Below, piece by piece: positions 1-8,128 of a DNA stretch of 64,000 nt. This DNA comes from Tenggerimyces flavus. GTDB lineage: Bacteria > Actinomycetota > Actinomycetes > Propionibacteriales > Actinopolymorphaceae. The position numbers and the translations under genes are program-made. Within the stretch, counting starts at the first letter, position 1. Each line of letters begins with the position of its first letter. The stretch spans positions 744,001 through 808,000 of the forward strand of contig NZ_JAFBCM010000001.1 of the NCBI RefSeq assembly GCF_016907715.1. The letters run 5' to 3'. The notes beneath the pieces were generated by a model. The model was not told the DNA's origin, ran no database searches, and saw nothing but the letters and a program-made list of their open reading frames with translations.

Positions 1-643
1 GGCTGACGGCACGTACACGATCAGCGGCATCTTCGCTGGTACGTACCCGAAGGTGTTCTCGCGCGGACCTGGCTACGAGGTCGTCGTGGCGACCAAGTCG
101 ATCAGCAACGGCGCGAACACCGCCAACTGGCAGCTGCGCCGCGACTGGGCAGCCCTCGCCGGCGGTGCGACCGTGGTCGACACGAACGACGACTCCGGCG
201 CTCCGTTCGGCTGTGGCGCGGCGGCGATGTTCGACATGTCGCAGACGAACGGTTGGTCGGCGGTCGCCGAGCACGTGGGTCCCGGCCCGCTCGACATCGA
301 GCCGCGGTGGGTGATCCTCGAGCTGCCGACCGCGATCGACGTCTCCGAGGTGACGATCAACCCGTCGAACACCTGCGGTGACGCGGGCAGCGCCTCGACC
401 AGCAAGTTCACCTTCGAGACGTCGGTGGACGGGACCACCTGGGTCGCGACCAGCGGCGACTTCGGGGTGGACGACCGCAAGGCGACGCCCGTGGCGCTCA
501 GCAGCGGCACGGCCGACGTCAAGTTCCTCCGCTACACGATGCTGTCGACCCAGGTCGAAGACCTCGGCGGCACCTGCCCAGGCGCGTTCTCCGGATGCGA
601 CTGGGTCGACTCGACCGAGATCGCGGTCTACGGCGCGCCGTGA
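1..643 (+). CDS. C-terminal part of a secreted protein with a discoidin-like (F5/8 type C) domain
   Basis: The open frame enters from the left edge (codons start at base 2) and ends with TGA at 641-643, so only the last 213 or so residues are present. The first 20-25 residues (TYTISGIFAGTYPKV) look like the end of an Ig-like or carboxypeptidase-regulatory fold. From about residue 55 the sequence fits a discoidin/F5-8-type beta sandwich: a buried RWVILELP strand, VSEVTINPSNTCGDAG, TFETSVDGTTW and the closing VKFLRYTML...DWVDSTEIAVYG. Such domains bind sugars or cell surfaces at the end of large secreted enzymes in actinobacteria, often metalloproteases or glycosidases. The catalytic part lies outside the window, so the enzyme class is unknown. 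A strong terminator follows. Confidence 0.6.
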   Translation, partial: ADGTYTISGIFAGTYPKVFSRGPGYEVVVATKSISNGANTANWQLRRDWAALAGGATVVDTNDDSGAPFGCGAAAMFDMSQTNGWSAVAEHVGPGPLDIEPRWVILELPTAIDVSEVTINPSNTCGDAGSASTSKFTFETSVDGTTWVATSGDFGVDDRKATPVALSSGTADVKFLRYTMLSTQVEDLGGTCPGAFSGCDWVDSTEIAVYGAP

Positions 644-670
644 CCGCCAGCCCCGGCTGAGTAGCTGAGT

Positions 671-709
671 CGTTGCCCCGGCACCCGTTCCTACGGTGCC
701 GGGGCAACG
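671..709 (+). terminator. Strong intrinsic-type hairpin after the discoidin-domain gene
   Basis: A perfect 15-bp inverted repeat (671-685 with 695-709, arm CGTTGCCCCGGCACC) with a 9-nt loop lies 27 nt after the stop codon. There is no clear T-run, which is common in high-GC actinobacteria. It separates the upstream gene from the glycan operon. Confidence 0.85.
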
Positions 710-729
710 CCGTTCTCGGGGGGCTCTAC

Positions 730-735
730 TAGATT
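730..735 (+). promoter_or_regulatory. -10 box TAGATT for a leaderless transcript of the glycan operon
   Basis: TAGATT fits TANNNT and ends 8 nt before the ATG at 744, with no ribosome binding site in between. This spacing places transcription start on or next to the start codon and supports 744 over an upstream in-frame start inside the terminator. Confidence 0.6.
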
Positions 736-743
736 CGACCCCC

Positions 744-2393
744 ATGACGCTCGCGCACCGGCTCACCGACGCTGGCCGCGCCCTGCTCCCGCGCGGCGCG
801 AGGCGCCGGCTGCGCCAGCTGCAGCACGCCGTGATCGGGCGCCGCAACAACGCCGGCCTGGCCGGGGCGAAGGCGAGCTTCGGTGCCGGCGCGTACGACG
901 AGGCCGCCGCCACCGTCGCCCAGGTGCTCGCCCGCACCTCGGACAACCTCCCGGCCCTCGACCTCGCCGCCAAGGTCGCGGCCAAGCGGGGCGAGTTCAC
1001 CGCGGCCGGCAAGCACGCGGTCCGCAGGGCCGAGCTCACCGGCGACCTGGACCACTGGACGTACGCCCGCAAGCTGGTCGGCCGCGTCCGCGAGACCGAC
1101 CCCCGCTGGCTGCCCGCGCTGACCGCGAGCGCGCCGGCCAAGCCGGACGGCAACGCGGTGCTCTACCTCGCCAAGGAGTCCCGGCCCTTCCTCCACAACG
1201 GCTTCTGCACGCGTACGCACGAGTCGCTGCAGGCGCTCATCAGGCTCGGCCGCGACGTGCGCGGCGTCACGATGCCCGGCTTCCCCGGGATCCTCGGCGT
1301 CGACGACGCCCCCGACCACAGCGAGGTCGAGGAGGTCACGTACCACCACCTCCTCCCGCACGCCGGCAGGTACCTCGCGGACCTGGCGTACGACGAGTAC
1401 GTCGAGCTCACCGCCCGTACGCTCGCCGGCGCCGTCGCCACATACCGGCCCGCGCTACTGCACATCGCGTCCGGGCACCGCGGGTACGAGGGCGCGCTCG
1501 CCGGCAGCGCGGTCGCGAAGTGGGCCGGCATCCCCTGGCTGTACGAGGTCCGCAGCTTCTTCGAGACGACGTGGACCGACGACGCGCGCTACGTCGAGAG
1601 CGCCGAGTACTACCACCGGCGGTTCGACACCGAGACGCGGATGATGCGCGCGGCGGGCCTGGTCATCACACTGTCCGGCCCGATGCGCGACGAGATCGTG
1701 CACAAGCACGGCGTCGACGAGGCGAACGTCCGGGTCGTCCCGAACGCCGTCGACCTGTCCCGGTTCACGCCACGCGAGCGCGACGAGGAGCTCCGGCGCA
1801 AGCTCGGGTTGACGGGCTCGTTCACGCTCGGCTACGTCAGCAACCTGTCCCATCCGCGCGAAGGCCAAGAGGTCCTGATCGAGGCCGTCGCGAAGCTGAA
1901 GAGCCAAGGCCGCAAGGTCACCGCGCTGATCGTCGGCGACGGCAGCCGCCGGCAGGAGCTCGAAGGCCTCGCCCGCCGGCGCGGGGTCAAGGACTGCGTG
2001 GTGTTCACCGGCAACGTCCCATTCGACGAGGTCGCCGGCTACTACGCGCAGATCGACCTGTTTGTCGTTCCCCGCATCGACGAACGTGCCGCGCGCATGG
2101 TCTCGCCGATGAAACCGTTCGAGGCGATGGCCATGCGCGTCCCGCTGCTGATGGCCGATCTGCCCGCGCTCGCCGAGATCACCGGGACGAACGAGCGCGG
2201 CCACACGTTCCGTACGGGCGACGCGGACGACCTCGCCACCCAAGCCGCCAAGCTCCAGGACGACCAAGCAGAGCGGGAGAAACTCGTCGAAGCCGCCGCA
2301 GCGTGGGTCGCGAAGGAACGCTCGTGGAGCGCCGTCGCCGAAGCGTTCGCCAAGGCGTACGACGACCTGCTGGACAAGGCCAAGGCATGCTGA
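744..2393 (+). CDS. GT4-family glycosyltransferase with N-terminal TPR-like helices
   Basis: A 549-residue protein. Residues about 35-110 form alanine-rich helical pairs of TPR type. From about 135 a two-domain GT-B fold starts (NAVLYLAKESRPF), with LHIASGHRG and IPWLYEVRSF in the first Rossmann domain. The second domain carries RVVPNAVDLSRF, LGYVSNL, ALIVGDGSRRQELE and the E-x7-E-type donor site SPMKPFEAMAMRVPLLMAD, followed by an alanine/lysine-rich helical tail. It should transfer a sugar from an activated donor to a cell-surface glycan in the cytoplasm; donor and acceptor cannot be told. It is the first gene of an operon whose next start (2387) overlaps its stop. Its start is chosen from the leaderless -10 box. 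Confidence 0.85.
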   Translation: MTLAHRLTDAGRALLPRGARRRLRQLQHAVIGRRNNAGLAGAKASFGAGAYDEAAATVAQVLARTSDNLPALDLAAKVAAKRGEFTAAGKHAVRRAELTGDLDHWTYARKLVGRVRETDPRWLPALTASAPAKPDGNAVLYLAKESRPFLHNGFCTRTHESLQALIRLGRDVRGVTMPGFPGILGVDDAPDHSEVEEVTYHHLLPHAGRYLADLAYDEYVELTARTLAGAVATYRPALLHIASGHRGYEGALAGSAVAKWAGIPWLYEVRSFFETTWTDDARYVESAEYYHRRFDTETRMMRAAGLVITLSGPMRDEIVHKHGVDEANVRVVPNAVDLSRFTPRERDEELRRKLGLTGSFTLGYVSNLSHPREGQEVLIEAVAKLKSQGRKVTALIVGDGSRRQELEGLARRRGVKDCVVFTGNVPFDEVAGYYAQIDLFVVPRIDERAARMVSPMKPFEAMAMRVPLLMADLPALAEITGTNERGHTFRTGDADDLATQAAKLQDDQAEREKLVEAAAAWVAKERSWSAVAEAFAKAYDDLLDKAKAC

Positions 2394-3565
2394 TCACGAG
2401 ACAGTTCGGCGCCGACAAGGTCGTCGCGCACGACGACGCGCTGCGGGCGCTGCTCGAGCGCGACTGGACCCGCGAGCGCGGCGGGCTGCTCGCGTACTTC
2501 CCGGTGAACGTCGGCAACCCGTTCCAGGCGCTGCTCTACAGCGGGCTCGACGCGGCCAACCTCACGCCCGTCCCGACGCACGACCCGCAGACCACCAAGC
2601 AGGTCGCGCTCGCGCTCGAAGGCAGCGGCCTCGACCTCGTCGTCCACCTGCACTGGCTGAACGTCGTCCTGGCGAAGGCGAAGGACGAGGCAGAGGCACG
2701 CGAGGCCTCGAAGCGGTACCTCGGCCAGCTCGACGACCTGCGCGAACGCGGCGCGCGGCTGCTCTGGACCGTGCACAACATCCTCCCGCACGAGGCCCAC
2801 TTCACCGACCTCGAAGTCGAGCTGCGCAAGGGCGTCGTCGAACGGGTCGAACGGATCCACGTGATGAGCGAACGCACCCAGGAGCTCGTCGCGCCGTGGT
2901 TCGACCTCCCCGACGACAAGCTGATGCCCGTTCCGCACCCGTCGTACCTCGGCGTCTACCCGACCTGGATGCCGCGCGCGCAGGCCCGGCAGCAGCTCGG
3001 CATCTCGCCGGACACGATCGTGTTCCTGCTGGTCGGCCGGGTGAAGCCGTACAAGGGGATCACCGAGCTGCTCGACGCCTTCGACACGCTCAGCGAGCGG
3101 GAACCCGGTCGCTACGAGCTGCTCGTCGCGGGTCCGCCCGGGCACGAGGACGAGACGAAGGCGTTCAAGGAACGGCTGCTCGCCCACCCAACCGCACACG
3201 GAGCGTTGCGCAAGCTCTCCGACCAGGAGCTGCAGGTGTTCTGCAAGGCCGCGGACGTCGCGGTGTTCCCGTACCGACGCTCGCTCAACTCCGGAGCGTT
3301 GTCGCTGGCGCTCACGTTCGGCCTCCCCGTCATCGTGCGTGACGACGGAGGGGAGGGCGCGCGGATCGAGTCGTCATACGGCATCCTGTATGGCGGCGAA
3401 GATCCCGACGGGCTGGTCGCCGCGCTTGCCGACGCGCGGCGGTTGCTGACGCCGGAGGCGCGCGCGAGTGCCGCGGAAGCGGCGGAGCGGCATGCCCCAG
3501 CGCGTGTGTCCGGGGCCTTCGCCGCGGCAGTTCGGCACTGGCTCGACAGCGAAAGGGCACTGTGA
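2387..3565 (+). CDS. GT4-like glycosyltransferase
   Basis: A 392-residue protein whose ATG overlaps the stop codon of the previous glycosyltransferase, so the two are translationally coupled. The N-terminal domain has LDLVVHLHWLNVV and RLLWTVHNILPHE, a pattern seen in GT4-like enzymes that act on polysaccharide precursors. The C-terminal domain has FLLVGRVKPYKGI, YELLVAGPP, VAVFPYRRSLNSGALSLAL and FGLPVIVRDDGGE. The last of these is the nucleotide-sugar region, although the usual glutamate pair is less obvious (SGA in place of an E-x7-E start). It most likely adds a sugar to a lipid-linked glycan on the cytoplasmic face of the membrane. The specific linkage is unknown. Confidence 0.82.
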   Translation: MLITRQFGADKVVAHDDALRALLERDWTRERGGLLAYFPVNVGNPFQALLYSGLDAANLTPVPTHDPQTTKQVALALEGSGLDLVVHLHWLNVVLAKAKDEAEAREASKRYLGQLDDLRERGARLLWTVHNILPHEAHFTDLEVELRKGVVERVERIHVMSERTQELVAPWFDLPDDKLMPVPHPSYLGVYPTWMPRAQARQQLGISPDTIVFLLVGRVKPYKGITELLDAFDTLSEREPGRYELLVAGPPGHEDETKAFKERLLAHPTAHGALRKLSDQELQVFCKAADVAVFPYRRSLNSGALSLALTFGLPVIVRDDGGEGARIESSYGILYGGEDPDGLVAALADARRLLTPEARASAAEAAERHAPARVSGAFAAAVRHWLDSERAL

Positions 3566-4644
3566 CAGTCGTCCACATCACCGGGGCGCGGCCGAACTTC
3601 CCCAAGGCCGCGCCGGTCATCCGCGCACTCGCCGCACGGGGTCTCGAGCAGCGCCTCGTTCACACGGGTCAGCACTACGACGACAAGCTGTCGGAGATCT
3701 TCTTCCGCGAGCTCGACCTGCCGCGCCCGGACGTCAACCTCGGCGTCGGCTCGGGCAGCCACGCGTCGCAGACCGCCGCGGTGATGATCGCGCTGGAGGA
3801 GCTGTTCCTCGCTTCGCGCCCTTCGCTGGTGGTCGTGTACGGCGACGTGAACTCCACGGTCGCCGCCGCGATGGTCTGCGCGAAGATCGGCGTACCGCTC
3901 GCGCACGTCGAGGCCGGGCTGCGCAGCTTCGACCTCACGATGCCGGAGGAGATCAACCGCAAGGTCACCGACGCTCTGTGCGACCTCGCGCTGATCACCA
4001 GCCCGGAGGCGTGGGGGCACCTCGCCCGCGAGGGCGTCGCGGACTCCAAGATCCACTTCGTCGGCAACCCGATGATCGACACGTTGCTCGGGCAGCTGGA
4101 CCGGTTCGACCCGGCGCCCGTCCAGGCAGCTCACGCGCTGACCGGCCCGTACGCCGTCGCGACGCTGCACCGTCCGGCGAACGTCGACGACGTCGCATCC
4201 GCGCAGGCGCTGATCCAGGCGATGCACAAGGCCGCCGACGTGGTGCCGATCCTCATCCCGCTGCATCCGCGCGGACGGGCCCGCTTGATGGACCTGGGCT
4301 TCGGCGACCATGCGGGCATCCGGGTGGTGGATCCGCTGGGGTACGTCGAGTTCATGTCGCTCGTGCGCGGCTCGGTTGCGGTGGTGACGGACTCCGGCGG
4401 TGTGCAGGAGGAGACCACGGTGCTCGGCGTACCGTGCCTGACGTTGCGGCCCAACACCGAACGCCCGATCACGATCACGTCGGGGACCAACAAGCTGGTC
4501 ACCGCGGCGGCGCTGCCGGACGAGCTGCGCGCGGTCGTCGAGGCTGGCCGGCCGGCAACCTGGCCCGTTCCGCCTTTGTGGGATGGGAAAGCGGGCGAGC
4601 GGATCGCGGAGGTCGTCGTGACCTGGTTGGCTGGCCGATCATGA
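3562..4644 (+). CDS. wecB: UDP-N-acetylglucosamine 2-epimerase (non-hydrolysing)
   Basis: A 360-residue protein of the usual length for the family. It begins with a GTG that overlaps the previous stop (GTGA). Recognisable signatures are TGARPNFPKAAPV near the N-terminus, VVYGDVNSTV with Asp95, HVEAGLRSFD with Glu117, MPEEINR with Glu130, TLHRPANVD with a His near 203 and VVTDSGGVQEE near the C-terminus, matching the catalytic Asp/Glu/Glu/His set known from the E. coli enzyme. It interconverts UDP-GlcNAc and UDP-ManNAc in the cytoplasm. Because it sits among glycosyltransferases, ManNAc (or ManNAcA) is probably a component of the glycan made by this operon, which is an inference from context. 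Confidence 0.93.
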   Translation: MTVVHITGARPNFPKAAPVIRALAARGLEQRLVHTGQHYDDKLSEIFFRELDLPRPDVNLGVGSGSHASQTAAVMIALEELFLASRPSLVVVYGDVNSTVAAAMVCAKIGVPLAHVEAGLRSFDLTMPEEINRKVTDALCDLALITSPEAWGHLAREGVADSKIHFVGNPMIDTLLGQLDRFDPAPVQAAHALTGPYAVATLHRPANVDDVASAQALIQAMHKAADVVPILIPLHPRGRARLMDLGFGDHAGIRVVDPLGYVEFMSLVRGSVAVVTDSGGVQEETTVLGVPCLTLRPNTERPITITSGTNKLVTAAALPDELRAVVEAGRPATWPVPPLWDGKAGERIAEVVVTWLAGRS

Positions 4645-6050
4645 ACGCGGCGCCCCGGATCGTGCTCGCGACCAGCAACGGCACGGGCATGGGCCACCTG
4701 GCCCGGCAGGCGGCGGTCGGGATCGCGCTCGGCGATCGCGCGGAGCCGGTCGTGTTCTCGCTGTCGACCGCGGTGCATGTGGTCGGCCGGCACGGGCTGC
4801 GGGCGGAGTACTGCCCGAGCCACCACCGCGGCTGGATGCCGCACATGGTGTGGCACCGCTACCTCGGCGAACGGGTCGGCGCTCTTCTTGAAGAGACGGC
4901 GGCGCGGGTCTTCGTCTTCGACGGCGTCTCGCCGTACCTGGGGCTCTTGCGGGCGCGGGCCGCACACCCGGACGTGGCGTTCGTGTGGGTGCGGCGCGGG
5001 ATGTGGCGGGCTGGTGCGAACGAGCGAGCACTGGCGGCGCGGCCGTTCTTCGACCTGGTCGTGGAGCCCGGGGACATCGCCTCGGATGCCGACGCTGGGG
5101 CGACGTCGTCCTTGGAGGACGCCGTACGCGTGCCGCCGATCACCGTGCTCGAGCAGGCGCCCTTACTGTCCCGTGCGGAGGCTTGTGCGGCTCTGGGTCT
5201 GGACCCAGACCGGCCGGCGGCCTTGGTGACGCTGGGCGCGGGGTCGATCAATGACGTGGTGACGCCGGCGGTGGAGGCGATCCGCGCCTTCCTCGCCGAT
5301 CCCGACTGGCAGGTCGCGGTGACGCGGGCTCCGTTGGCGAAGGCCGGGTTGCCGGCTGCCGACGCGGCGCGGGTGCGCGAGCTGGTGGACGTGTACCCGT
5401 TGGCCCGGTACCTGTCGGCGTTCGACGCGGCGGTGTCGGCGGCGGGCTACAACGCGGTGCACGAGCTGCTGCCGGCGCGGGTGCCGACCGTGCTGGTGCC
5501 GAACCTGTCGACGGCGACGGACGACCAGCTGACGCGGTCGCAGTGGGCCGCGGACGTCGGTTTGGCCTTGCGGGCTGACGGATCTCCGGGCTCGATCGAG
5601 TCGGCGGTGAAGGGTTTGCTGGACCCCGCGACGCGCGAACGGCTGCGGCTGCTGTGCGCTCAGCTGCCGGCCCACACGGGCGCTTCGGCGACGGCGTCGC
5701 TGCTTTCTGAGCTGGCGCAGACGTTCGACGGCCACCGCGCCTCGACGGGTGAGCGGTTGCGTACGGTCGACCTCGCCGCCCGCGCCGCCGCGATGCGCGG
5801 CCTCGGCCCGCATGGGACGACGCTGGTCCGTCGCGCTCTGGGCCGCGTGGCGGTCGCCGGGCCCTCGCGCCCGCTGGCGATCCACCCCGTGGTGACCGAG
5901 GACCTCAACCCCGCGGTGCTGATGGCCGACCACCCCGTCGAGCACATCCTCCCGGGCACCTCCCCCGCCTACCGCACCCGCCGCATGGAGATCGCCCGCG
6001 ACGCGTACCGCTGGCCCGAGAACGCCACCCCCGTCGCCACCCCCGCCTAG
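4641..6050 (+). CDS. MurG/GT28-like glycosyltransferase
   Basis: A 469-residue protein with an ATG that overlaps the wecB stop. The N-terminal glycine loop is IVLATSNGTGMGHLARQ, as in MurG/GT28-type enzymes. The second domain has AALVTLGAGSIND, YPLARYLSAFDAAVSAAGYNAVHE (helix and donor loop) and VPTVLVPNLSTATDDQ, like the UDP-sugar site of MurG. About 120 extra residues at the C-terminus, from residue 350 on, have no clear fold. It is the last gene of the operon and probably adds an aminosugar to the surface glycan. A teichoic-acid, capsule or glycolipid product is equally possible. No flippase or polymerase is present in the window. Confidence 0.75.
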   Translation: MNAAPRIVLATSNGTGMGHLARQAAVGIALGDRAEPVVFSLSTAVHVVGRHGLRAEYCPSHHRGWMPHMVWHRYLGERVGALLEETAARVFVFDGVSPYLGLLRARAAHPDVAFVWVRRGMWRAGANERALAARPFFDLVVEPGDIASDADAGATSSLEDAVRVPPITVLEQAPLLSRAEACAALGLDPDRPAALVTLGAGSINDVVTPAVEAIRAFLADPDWQVAVTRAPLAKAGLPAADAARVRELVDVYPLARYLSAFDAAVSAAGYNAVHELLPARVPTVLVPNLSTATDDQLTRSQWAADVGLALRADGSPGSIESAVKGLLDPATRERLRLLCAQLPAHTGASATASLLSELAQTFDGHRASTGERLRTVDLAARAAAMRGLGPHGTTLVRRALGRVAVAGPSRPLAIHPVVTEDLNPAVLMADHPVEHILPGTSPAYRTRRMEIARDAYRWPENATPVATPA

Positions 6051-6074
6051 CGCCACGCCGCCGGTCCGACCCCC

Positions 6075-6162
6075 GGGCCAATGATCATGTTTACATGATC
6101 ATTGGCCCCTTTACGCGGGGTACACGCCAGGTAGAGGGGCTACAGGCCGTGTGAGGCGACCC
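6075..6162 (+). repeat. 88-bp palindrome-headed dispersed repeat, copy A
   Basis: The head is a perfect 16-bp inverted repeat (6075-6090 with 6093-6108, centre TT) built on GATCATG. It is followed by a conserved tail containing CCCCTTTACGCGGGG and CGCCAGGTAGAGGGG. A second copy lies at 27660-27747 in the opposite orientation, aligning over the whole 88 bp without gaps and with a minority of mismatches. It sits between two genes of the same strand and could also end transcription of the glycan operon. Confidence 0.85.
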
Positions 6163-6198
6163 ACCGCGCTCATCCGGGATGCGGCCGCTGCGTAGCTC

Positions 6199-6204
6199 TA
6201 TCCT
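6199..6204 (+). promoter_or_regulatory. -10 box TATCCT for the LacI-type regulator
   Basis: TATCCT ends 6 nt before the ATG at 6211, giving a leaderless arrangement. Confidence 0.5.
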
Positions 6205-6210
6205 TCGGGG

Positions 6211-7230
6211 ATGGCACCCCGTCCCCCCAAGCGCCGGCCGACGATCGCCGATGTCGCGGCCGCTGCCGGGGTGTCGAAGGGCGCTGTGTCGCGAACGTTC
6301 AACGGTGGTGCGCGAATCAGCGCCGCGACGCGGGAGCGGATCCATGCCGCGGCCGCGCAGCTCGGGTGGATGCCGAGTGCCGCCGCGCGGGCGATCAATG
6401 GGGCACCGGCGCAGGCGATCGGGCTGATCCTGCGCCGCCCGGCGGAGTTGCTCGAGCTCGACCCGTTCTTCCCCGCGTTCCTCGCCGGTGTGGAGTCCGT
6501 GCTCGCGCGGCACCAGTACTCGGCGATCCTCCGGTTCGTCGAGAACGCCGCGCAGGAACGTTCCGCCTACCAGCAGCTGATCGCCGAACGACGCGTGGAT
6601 GGCTTCTTGCTGAACGACCTCCGCCAGCCCGACTTCCGCCTCAAGCTGCTCGCCGACCAGGACGCCCGCGTGGTCGTCGTCGGCAAGCCCGGCCGCGGCT
6701 GCCCGTTCCCGAGCGTCGACACCGACAGCGCGGCGCAGGTACGCCAGCTCCTCGTCCACTTCATTATCAACGGACACAGGGAAATCGCCCACGTGATGGG
6801 TGCGCCCGACCTCGGGCACGCTAAGGATCGCGAGCGCCTGTGGCGGAAAACAGTCGCCGAGTTCGGACTCACCCCTGGCAACCTCGAAGTCGGGCACTTC
6901 ACCGCCGCAGGCGGCGCGGCGGCGACGCAGAAGCTGATCGCCAACAAAACAAGGCCCACCGCGATCTTCTACGCCAACGACGTGATGGCCGTCGCCGGGC
7001 TCGCCGTCCTCAAGGACGCGGGCCTGAACGTTCCGGACGACATCGCCGTCGTCGGCTTCGACGACATCCAGCTCGCCTCGCACACCTCGCCGACGCTCTC
7101 GACGGTGCGCTGCGACTACCGCCTGCTCGGCCGGACCGCCGCCGAACTGCTGCTCTCGACGATGGCGGGCAACGCGGTCGAGCGGCAGACGCTGCTGCCG
7201 GCGGAGATCCGTTGGCGGGCCTCGAACTGA
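6211..7230 (+). CDS. LacI-family transcriptional regulator
   Basis: A 339-residue protein. Residues about 10-60 are the LacI helix-turn-helix and hinge (TIADVAAAAGVSKGAVSRTFNG, then RISAATRERIHAAAAQLGW and PSAAARAI). A periplasmic-binding-protein-like effector domain follows (AIGLILRRP, RVDGFLLND, GHREIAHVMG, PTAIFYANDVMAVAGL, DDIAVVGFDDIQLASHTSP and the closing AAELLL). It should bind a sugar and control nearby sugar genes. The GH16-type gene starts 85 nt downstream, and a 16-bp imperfect palindrome lies in the gap, so that gene is the likely target. The operon partner is inferred; the effector is unknown. Confidence 0.93.
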   Translation: MAPRPPKRRPTIADVAAAAGVSKGAVSRTFNGGARISAATRERIHAAAAQLGWMPSAAARAINGAPAQAIGLILRRPAELLELDPFFPAFLAGVESVLARHQYSAILRFVENAAQERSAYQQLIAERRVDGFLLNDLRQPDFRLKLLADQDARVVVVGKPGRGCPFPSVDTDSAAQVRQLLVHFIINGHREIAHVMGAPDLGHAKDRERLWRKTVAEFGLTPGNLEVGHFTAAGGAAATQKLIANKTRPTAIFYANDVMAVAGLAVLKDAGLNVPDDIAVVGFDDIQLASHTSPTLSTVRCDYRLLGRTAAELLLSTMAGNAVERQTLLPAEIRWRASN

Positions 7231-7264
7231 GGTACGTACCACTTGCGACGGTTGGCCCGATTGA

Positions 7265-7280
7265 GGTATACCGGTAAACC
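7265..7280 (+). promoter_or_regulatory. Probable LacI-type operator before the GH16-type gene
   Basis: GGTATACCGGTAAACC is palindromic at 14 of 16 positions around a CCGG centre, in the manner of LacI-family operators with a central CG. It lies 36 nt before the GH16-type ATG and 35 nt after the LacI stop codon. Confidence 0.5.
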
Positions 7281-7315
7281 ATCAATGCACGCACACGATT
7301 CCACGGGGGTCGTCA

Positions 7316-8128
7316 ATGAAAGCGCGCAGTAGGTTCATTCTGGCCAGTGCCAGCCTTCTCATCGTTTCCCTGCTCGCGCCGGCGGCGAACGCCGCGCCGG
7401 GCGACACCGCCGCCGAGCGGTTCGGGTGGGGTGACCCGTTGGCTGGCTCCGACGAGTTCAACTACGGCTCGGAGTCCGCGCCGGCCGTTCCCGACCAGTC
7501 CAAGTGGAGCCTCGCCGGCGGTGGCGTCGACCAGTGCTGGCCGGGCCACGCCGGCAACGGCCGCCGCTGCGACGCGAACACCCGCGTCTTCGGCGGCTTC
7601 CTGCGGCAGACCGGCGAGGCCGACGGCGACTCCGGCTGGCTCGCCTCGAAGAGCGGCCGGCAGTACGGCCGATGGGAGGCGCGGATCCGTTCGACCAACA
7701 CAGGAAGCGCGAACGGCCGCGAATACCACCCGCTGCTGATCATCTGGCCGGACTCCGAGCAGTGGCCGGAGGACGGCGAGTACGACTACCTCGAGAACGG
7801 CGCGCCCGGAGCGGACTGCGCGGAGTCGTTCATCCACTACCCGCACGACGCGAACGTGGCGGTGCAGCAGGAGTTCAGCCGCGAGTCCGACTGCGGCGCG
7901 CCGCTGACGGAGTGGCACAACGTCGCGTTCGAGTGGACCGCGGAACACGTCGCCGGCTTCATCGACGGCGAGGAGTGGTTCCGCTTCTCCGGCGGCGCGA
8001 ACGACGTCCGCGAATGCATCCAGTGCATGGCGTCCGGCCACCAGACCATCCAGCTCGACAACTTCTACGGCGGCGACATGACGCCGGCGACGTATGAGCT
8101 CGACTGGTACCGCGAGTACGCGGTCTAG
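7316..8128 (+). CDS. Secreted GH16-type glycoside hydrolase (laminarinase/agarase fold)
   Basis: A 270-residue protein with a signal peptide (basic MKAR start, hydrophobic 8-22, cleavage near APAANA-APG). The mature part is a single beta-jelly-roll domain: DPLAGSDEFNY at the N-terminus, YGRWEARIRS, and the catalytic ExDxxE signature of GH16 as E155-Y-D-Y-L-E160, followed by WHNVAFEWTAEHVAGFIDGEEW and a C-terminal LDNFYGGDMTPATYELDWYREY strand. GH16 members cut beta-1,3 or beta-1,4 glucans and galactans; the substrate is not evident. The gene follows the LacI regulator and a likely operator. Its TAG stop shares the bases CTAG with the stop of the convergent gene. Confidence 0.8.
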   Translation: MKARSRFILASASLLIVSLLAPAANAAPGDTAAERFGWGDPLAGSDEFNYGSESAPAVPDQSKWSLAGGGVDQCWPGHAGNGRRCDANTRVFGGFLRQTGEADGDSGWLASKSGRQYGRWEARIRSTNTGSANGREYHPLLIIWPDSEQWPEDGEYDYLENGAPGADCAESFIHYPHDANVAVQQEFSRESDCGAPLTEWHNVAFEWTAEHVAGFIDGEEWFRFSGGANDVRECIQCMASGHQTIQLDNFYGGDMTPATYELDWYREYAV

